Of a stretch of DNA of 64,000 nt, positions 59,062 through 64,000 are shown in pieces. The position numbers were made by a program, and so were the translations under genes. Below the pieces are notes generated by a model that saw only the letters and a list, made by a program, of their open reading frames with translations, did no database searches and had not been told where the DNA came from. Source of the stretch: Maylandia zebra (taxonomy: Eukaryota; Chordata; Actinopteri; Cichliformes; Cichlidae); assembly GCF_041146795.1 (NCBI RefSeq), contig NC_135176.1, positions 25,293,286-25,357,285 on the forward strand. The letters run 5' to 3'. Numbering within the stretch: the first letter of the stretch is position 1; each line of letters starts with the position of its first letter.

Positions 59062-62000
59062 GTGAAGGGTCCGGGCTGTGAGGATTATGGCAGTGATGAC
59101 TTTTCCCAGGAGAAGCTGGGACCCTGTTTACTAGAAGGTTTTAAAATTTCTGTACTTTTAGGTGACAGGAGACATGTGGCCTGGTCAAAACACAGAGAGC
59201 TGCACTCTAAAAGATCTTTAAACATAGTAAACATACCTTGTGTGCCACAGACTGCTCCCAAACACGAGGGGACAAGTAATACCTCTAAAACACTTAAGTT
59301 GGCTTTATTAAACATTAGATCTCTAGCTGGGAAAACATTTTTAATTAATGATTTAATCACTGAGCACAGCCTTGATTTTATGTTTTTAACTGAAACTTGG
59401 TTGGACCAAAGTAACAGTGGAGCTGTTCTCATCGAGACGACCCCTCCTAACTACAGTTTTATCAGTGAGGTCAGGGCGAGCAGGAGAGGAGGAGGGGTTG
59501 CTGTCTTATTTAATGAATCATTTCAATGTAAGCAGCTATCTCCTGGAAGTTTTCAGTCTTTTGAATATGTGGCTTTACAGCTGAAGGCCCCATCCAAAGT
59601 TGTGTTTCTTAATGTTTACAGGCCTCCCAAATACTGCACAGACTTTTTTAATGACCTCAGTGAACTGCTGTCTGTGATCTGTGTTGATTTTGACTGTGTA
59701 ATTATTGCTGGGGATTTTAACATTCATGTGGACAACCCTCAGGACAAAGGGACTAAAGACCTGAGTAACACTCTGGGCAACTTTGGGCTGACTCAGCATG
59801 TAACAGAGGCCACACATAATAGAGGACACACTCTTGACCTACTGATCTCCAAAGGCCTGAGCATTTCAAAGGTTACTGTGTCTGATGTGGGCCTGTCTGA
59901 TCATTACTGTGTTTTCTTTGAAAGTAAAATCTCAGCCCACACAAATATATCAACAACAGTGATCACAAAACGGTGTATAACTGAACACAGTAGTGAGATC
60001 TTTAACCAGGTCTTCCCATTAACACCTGACCTGTCCAGAGGGTCAGTCAATGAGCTCGTCAATAGCTTCAATGCTAACATGTTAAATGTAATGGACACTA
60101 TTGCTCCCATTAAGGTGAAGGTTATCTCTGGAAGGAAAAAGTCTCCATGGAGAAACTCCACACTGGTGAAAAATGAAAAAAGAGAGTGTAGGAAAGCTGA
60201 GCGCAGATGGAGAAAAACAAACCTCCAGGTTCATTATGACATTTATAAAGAGAAACTTCACAATTATAATTTACAACTGAGGAATGCAAGGAGGTCCTAC
60301 TTCTCTGACATCATCACTAAAAACAGCCATAATGCTCGGGTCTTATTTTCTACAGTTGACAGGCTAACAAACCCCCCTGTGTCAGTGGCAGCTGAACTTC
60401 GTTCGACCATGGCCTGCAATGACTTTGCCAAATTCTTCACTGAAAAAATCCAAAAAATTAGACAAGCAATTGGTACATCAACAGCAGATCCAGGATATGT
60501 ACTGTGTCCACCAAAAAACTGTTTAAACACCATGAAACAGTTTCACCCTATTAACAGCAAAGACCTGGAGGACATCTTAGGTCAACTGAACTCCTCCTCC
60601 TGCTGTTTAGATGTCCTGCCAACAAGTTTTTTCAAAAAGGTCTCAAAGACTTTAGAGTCAGACCTGTTACAGATCGTCAACTTTTCTTTATTATCAGGTG
60701 TGTTTCCAGAATCACTAAAAACTGCTGTAATCAAACCTATACTGAAAAAGGACAATCTTGACAAGACACAAATGAACAACTACAGGCCGATCTCAAATCT
60801 CCCGTTTTTAAGTAAGATCATTGAAAAAGCAGTTTCTCAACAGCTCAGTTACTTCTTAAAACAGAATAATTGCTACGATGCCTTCCAGTCAGGTTTTAGA
60901 CAGAACCACAGCACTGAAACCGCTCTGACCAAAGTGTTTAATGACATATGTCTGAATACAGACAGTGGAAAAATGTCAGTCCTAGTTTTACTGGATCTCA
61001 GTGCAGCATTTGATACAGTTGACCACAACATATTACTCAAACGACTGGAGAACTGGACAGGTCTTTCAGGAACTGTACTAAACTGGTTCAAAACATACGT
61101 AGAAAACAGGAAATACTTTGTATCAATAGGTAACTTCACATCTGAGCAGACAAGTATCACATGTGGAGTTCCCCAAGGTTCCATCTTGGGACCCCTTCTG
61201 TTTAACATCTACATGCTCCCACTGGCACAGATTATAAACAACAACAAAATAAACTATCACAGCTTTGCAGATGACACACAAATATATATCACAATGTCAC
61301 CAGGAGACCGAGGCCCTGTACAGGCTCTTGGTAAATGCATTGAGGAAATCAATGACTGGTTGTGCCACAATTTTCTCCAGCTAAACAAAAACAAAACTGA
61401 GGTAATAGTCTTTGGCGCCAAAGAAAAACGATTACAGGTCACCAGAGAACTTCAATCTATACATCTAAAAACCACAAACCAGGCGAGAAATGTGGGTGTA
61501 GTGATGGATGCAGACCTAAACTTAGAAAAACACATTAAGACAATAACAAAATCAGCTTACTATCACCTCAAGAATATATCAAGGATAAAAGATCTGATGT
61601 CTCAACAGGACCTGGAAAAACTAGTCCATGCATTCATCTTTAGTAGGCTTGATTACTGTAACAGCATCTTTACAGGTCTACCTAAAAAATCAGTCAGACA
61701 ACTACAGCTCATTCAGAACTCTGCTGCTCGAGTCCTCACTAAGACCAAAAAAGTGGACCACATCAGTCCAGCTCTGAGGTCTTTACACTGGCTGCCTGTC
61801 CGTCAGAGGATAGACTTTAAAGTTCTGATGCTGGCCTATAAAGCTCTGAATGGTTTAGGACCAAAATACATCAATGACCTCCTGACCCAGTATGAACCAT
61901 CCAGATCCCTCAGGTCATCTGGATCCGGTCTTTTATCAGTTCCCAGAGTCAGAACCAGACACGGAGAAGCTGCATTCAGCTTTTATGCTCCTTATATCTG

Positions 62001-62094
62001 GAACAAACTCCCAGAAAGCCTCAGATCAGCTGAAACACTCAGTTTATTTAAATCCAGGTTGAAGACTCACCTGTTCTCAGCTGCATTTGAATAA
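59062..62094 (+). CDS. L2 LINE ORF2 protein (APE endonuclease, reverse transcriptase)
   Basis: 1,010 codons open from the codon after the ORF1 stop; counted from GTG 59,062. Endonuclease motifs are intact: LLNIRSL (residues 82-88), TETWLD with Glu111, RRGGGVAVLF, VYRPP, GDFNIH and SDH. The RT follows with NYRPISNLPFLSKIIEK, LLDLSAAFDTVDH, GVPQGSILGPLLFNIYM and the catalytic FADD (735-738). The C-terminal part (SLHWLPVRQRIDFK, then KTHLFSAAFE at the end) is typical of the L2 group. The first in-frame ATG is residue 107 (59,380), after the first endonuclease motif. Translation therefore cannot begin at a normal AUG without losing the active site; see the junction finding. The frame is the same as ORF1. 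Confidence 0.92.
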   Translation: MKGPGCEDYGSDDFSQEKLGPCLLEGFKISVLLGDRRHVAWSKHRELHSKRSLNIVNIPCVPQTAPKHEGTSNTSKTLKLALLNIRSLAGKTFLINDLITEHSLDFMFLTETWLDQSNSGAVLIETTPPNYSFISEVRASRRGGGVAVLFNESFQCKQLSPGSFQSFEYVALQLKAPSKVVFLNVYRPPKYCTDFFNDLSELLSVICVDFDCVIIAGDFNIHVDNPQDKGTKDLSNTLGNFGLTQHVTEATHNRGHTLDLLISKGLSISKVTVSDVGLSDHYCVFFESKISAHTNISTTVITKRCITEHSSEIFNQVFPLTPDLSRGSVNELVNSFNANMLNVMDTIAPIKVKVISGRKKSPWRNSTLVKNEKRECRKAERRWRKTNLQVHYDIYKEKLHNYNLQLRNARRSYFSDIITKNSHNARVLFSTVDRLTNPPVSVAAELRSTMACNDFAKFFTEKIQKIRQAIGTSTADPGYVLCPPKNCLNTMKQFHPINSKDLEDILGQLNSSSCCLDVLPTSFFKKVSKTLESDLLQIVNFSLLSGVFPESLKTAVIKPILKKDNLDKTQMNNYRPISNLPFLSKIIEKAVSQQLSYFLKQNNCYDAFQSGFRQNHSTETALTKVFNDICLNTDSGKMSVLVLLDLSAAFDTVDHNILLKRLENWTGLSGTVLNWFKTYVENRKYFVSIGNFTSEQTSITCGVPQGSILGPLLFNIYMLPLAQIINNNKINYHSFADDTQIYITMSPGDRGPVQALGKCIEEINDWLCHNFLQLNKNKTEVIVFGAKEKRLQVTRELQSIHLKTTNQARNVGVVMDADLNLEKHIKTITKSAYYHLKNISRIKDLMSQQDLEKLVHAFIFSRLDYCNSIFTGLPKKSVRQLQLIQNSAARVLTKTKKVDHISPALRSLHWLPVRQRIDFKVLMLAYKALNGLGPKYINDLLTQYEPSRSLRSSGSGLLSVPRVRTRHGEAAFSFYAPYIWNKLPESLRSAETLSLFKSRLKTHLFSAAFE

Positions 62095-62335
62095 AGCACC
62101 AAATCCACACTTTAAGCTTAAATTTCAAAACTTACATTTAACTACTGATTTTATCTACTGTTCTGATTTTATCTGTTTTGATTTTATATACTGTTGTTTG
62201 TTTGTTTGTTAATTAGTTAGTTTATTTGCTTGTTTTAATCAATTTTAAATCATGCTTTTTATTTGTTCTTGTTTCTAATGTCTCTGTAAAGCACTTTGAA
62301 TCACCTTGTTGTTGAATTGTGCTATACAAATAAAC

Positions 62336-62360
62336 TTGCCTTGCCTTGCCTTGCCTTGCC
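62336..62360 (+). repeat. (TTGCC)5 LINE tail
   Basis: Five direct TTGCC units ending the L2 element. Short tandem tails of this kind replace poly(A) in L2/CR1 LINEs. Confidence 0.9.
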
Positions 62361-62679
62361 TACCTCCTGAGCCACACATAGCTGCTGCAAATGGCTTTTT
62401 AATGTAGGAAAAACCTTGAGAGTATTCCACAGAGAACCAGTCACTTTCTGTTTTGTAGCAGGCTGATAATAGTCAGTTTTTATCATCACTTATGTTATTT
62501 GGTTTGTATCCACTGCTCCTACAAATGTGTGACGGAGCAAACAAAGTCTAATGCAGGCTGTCAGTGTTTCCACACATGGACTTAAAAATTTTCTAAAGCC
62601 ACATAAAACTTTGATTTACGGGTGTGTTGAAAACTTGTGATGGTTAATGCTAATCTGGCTGTGACACTTGTTTTTCCAG

Positions 62680-62780
62680 GAAGCGCTCCTGTGCTGGAGA
62701 AGAAGCGCAAAAGAAAACCCACTCAGAAGATCCTGGAATACTGCCTGGAGGCCGAGGCATCAACAGGCCTCAAGAAGAAG
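62680..62780 (+). CDS. nsd1: nsd1 exon 8, KRKRKPTQK motif
   Basis: Two bases complete a Gly codon begun in exon 7, then 33 codons (residues 1528-1561). Acceptor TTTTTCCAG|GA, donor AAGAAG|GTACAG. VLEKKRKRKPTQKILEYCLE aligns with the human NSD1 block KRQRKPTKKLLE, which lies shortly before the first PHD finger. It is the last exon in the window; the next must lie beyond 64,000. Confidence 0.92.
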
Positions 62781-62989
62781 GTACAGCATGTTTAATGAGT
62801 GTACATTTATTCGTTTGGTGTAATGTATTTGTATGTGCCAGCTTATAAGATAGAGCTGTACATTTTATTTAGCGCAAAAAAATCCATTTACCTTCATAAA
62901 AGCATTACATCAGATTAGATTTTACTGAGTTAGCAATTATAATTAGAAAGAAAATCTTAGTTTCCTCCTATAGTATCAGTAGTACAGTG

Positions 62990-63278
62990 CCATGAAAAAG
63001 TATTTGCACATTTGTCATACTTAAATGTTTCAGATCATCAAACAGATTTTAATATTAGACAAAGATTGACATCTGTCAGTCTGGAAAGGATTACAGAGAT
63101 ATTTCCGAGGCTTTGGGACTCTGGCAAACCACAGTGAGAGCCACAGATGAAGGAAACTTGGAACAGTAATGAACCTTCCCGGAGGTGGTCTACCAAGACA
63201 CTAATGACTCCCCACGGATGTCACAAAAGAACCTGGAACATCATCTAAGGAACTGCGGGACTAACTTGGCTCAGTTAA
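62990..63278 (+). mobile_element. Tc1-like fragment, interrupted at TTAA
   Basis: Starts with a terminal repeat CAGTGCCATGAAAAAGTATT. A deletion then brings it to GACATCTGTCAGTCTGGAAA, GAACCTTCCCGGAGGTGGTC and ACTTGGCTCAGTTAA. The same order is found at 31,565-31,790, where TCAGTTAA continues as GGTCAGAGTTG. Here the match ends exactly at TTAA (63,275-63,278). Confidence 0.75.
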
Positions 63279-64000
63279 CCCTTTAAAGCCGGTCGGAGCG
63301 GGCACGCTCCGTTTTGCCTATTTTTAAATCCCTGTAGAACCGGAACTAGCGCAATAATTTTTTTTGCATATGAAACCGGAGGAGTTGTACTTACATCTTA
63401 TGCCATCAGCTTGTCCTAGGTCACGGTTTCCTTCCACATATAGCTTTGCAAATATTGCATAAAAAGCGCTTGCAGGAACAAAAACATAATATTCCAGAAA
63501 CACGCTTTGCCGATCCGATCAGCTGTTCGTAACACTTCCCACATTGAAACAGACGTCAGCGCGAACGATCGCATGTACGCTATTTCCTGCCCGAAATCGG
63601 AAGTGACGTCATTTTCGTGGAAAATGTAGTTTTTTACTTGTAAGCCTTAAAAGCCTATACTGGTGTTTTTAGAAGTCATGTTTGACTTTATGCTTTTCTG
63701 AATAGTTTCTGGGATGCTTAGAACTCGAATTGCACTGCTGGAAATAGTTTATTTTGATACACATGCTGTTTTCTTTGCAAATTTGCATCATAGGATTGTT
63801 TTTTCGTTTTTCCTGCAGTATATAAAAATTGCTGTATCTCAAAAATAAAACTATGAAGACACTCAAAATAAATTTCCTGTTGTTGTAAACTATTTTTTGC
63901 AACTTTTTTGTATTTAAAATTTTGAGGGATAAACCTCTTAAATTTCTCCAAGTAGAAATATATGTAAAAAACAAAAAACAAAAACGATTTTCAATTTTTT
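63275..64000. mobile_element. piggyBac-like DNA element, left part
   Basis: TTAA followed by CCCTTTAAAGCCGGTCGGAG. A TTAA target and a terminus starting CCC fit the piggyBac superfamily. The interior is AT-rich with several CpG-containing words (GGTCGGAGCGGGCACGCTCC is an internal palindrome) and short minus-strand frames only. The right end lies outside the window, so the length and the class cannot be confirmed. Confidence 0.5.

Larger units (their letters stand above)
57215..62360 (+). mobile_element. L2-clade LINE, nearly full length with two open ORFs
   Basis: Non-LTR retrotransposon in the nsd1 sense orientation, about 5.1 kb. It has a 5' untranslated region (left limit uncertain, near 57,215), ORF1 (57,421-59,058), ORF2 (59,062-62,094) and a 3' region ending AAAGCACTTTGAATCACCTT, GTGCTATACAAATAAAC and five TTGCC units (62,336-62,360). 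Esterase-type ORF1, APE-type endonuclease plus RT in ORF2, and a short repeat tail instead of poly(A) point to the L2/CR1 group; L2 is preferred from the C-terminal and tail sequence. No target duplication was found. Full-length open frames suggest a recent insertion. Confidence 0.9.
53966..62679 (+). other. nsd1: nsd1 intron 7, loaded with transposons
   Basis: 8.7 kb, most of it accounted for by a Tc1-like remnant, a hAT element and a near full-length L2 LINE in the sense orientation. The stretch 56,743-57,200 is AT-rich without recognised features. Confidence 0.8.
38700..64000 (+). other. nsd1: nsd1 gene, 5' half (continues beyond window)
   Basis: Nuclear receptor-binding SET domain protein 1 is a nuclear histone H3 lysine-36 mono/dimethyltransferase. 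Seven coding exons here give 1,561 codons, with junction phases 0, 1, 0, 1, 0, 1, 0 after exons 2 to 8. Diagnostic matches to vertebrate NSD1, in order, are SPLRRLQ (residues 76-82), the PWWP core RRPWWP (323-328), YKFSTFLMMLKD (about 1192), RKPSK...TEEYDQIF (exon 6) and KRKRKPTQKILE (exon 8). NSD2 and NSD3 lack the long central region with the YKFST motif, so NSD1 is preferred. Teleosts can carry two nsd1 paralogues; which one this is cannot be told here. The catalytic SET part is not in the window. Confidence 0.9.
62781..64000 (+). other. nsd1: nsd1 intron 8 (partial)
   Basis: Begins at the GTACAG donor. Contains a truncated Tc1-like element and a piggyBac-like sequence that runs to the window edge. 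62,800-62,985 is AT-rich with nothing recognised. Confidence 0.75.

Noticed and set aside
57215..62380. Target-site duplication of the L2 element
   Set aside because: GCTTACCT near 57,217 and GCCTACCT near 62,358 look alike, but they mismatch and overlap the TTGCC tail; not convincing, and L2 elements often lack duplications.
39932..62780. Assignment of the gene to NSD2 or NSD3
   Set aside because: The giant central exon, the YKFSTFLMMLKD motif and the RKPSK...EEYDQIF motif are features of NSD1, and the exon order fits it throughout.
1..64000. CRISPR arrays, bacterial operons or viral genes
   Set aside because: No regularly spaced repeats, ribosome-binding sites or operon structure, and no retroviral gag, pol or env signature was seen; all reverse transcriptase sequence belongs to non-LTR retrotransposons.

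Overview
This is nuclear DNA from a ray-finned fish, probably a percomorph teleost. The basis is the repeat content (Rex3/RTE, fish-type L2 and L1 LINEs, many degraded Tc1-like and hAT elements, long TG tracts) together with an intron-containing vertebrate chromatin gene. No prokaryotic or organellar features were seen. The species is inferred, not proven. || Layout. Positions 1 to about 36.8 kb form a gene-poor region with no exon I can recognise on either strand. It holds repeat fragments, several repeat-poor GC-richer blocks that could be regulatory, and between 25.1 and 28.5 kb a small array of minus-strand tRNA-Val(TAC) sequences: one nearly intact, four broken. A GC/CpG-rich promoter-like zone lies at 36.8-39.5 kb. 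From there to the right edge the window holds the 5' half of one plus-strand gene, nsd1 (histone H3K36 methyltransferase of the NSD family). A non-coding first exon is inferred near 38.9 kb. Seven coding exons follow at 39,915-40,819, 45,435-45,579, 47,811-47,983, 48,171-51,177, 53,472-53,584, 53,710-53,965 and 62,680-62,780. All their junction phases agree, giving 1,561 codons from the ATG at 39,932. They cover the N-terminal region, the first PWWP domain and the long disordered middle. The PHD fingers, second PWWP, AWS, SET and post-SET domains must lie to the right of the window. || The introns carry most of the recent mobile DNA. Intron 7 contains a degraded Tc1-like element, a 1,377-bp hAT element with a perfect 8-bp target duplication, and a nearly complete L2-clade LINE with two long uninterrupted ORFs. 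ORF1 has an SGNH esterase-like domain; ORF2 has endonuclease plus reverse transcriptase. The two ORFs are in the same frame, separated by one TGA. Intron 5 has a 210-bp MITE with an 8-bp target duplication. Intron 8 has a Tc1 fragment interrupted exactly at TTAA by a piggyBac-like sequence that runs off the window. || Best leads: the single-TGA ORF1/ORF2 junction with no early AUG in ORF2; a predicted upstream ORF whose stop overlaps the nsd1 start as ATGA; a probable GC-AG intron after nsd1 exon 2; an apparent ancient duplication of an nsd1 exon unit (exons 6 and 8); the tRNA-Val array; and a dispersed repeat pair carrying RFX X-box-like motifs.
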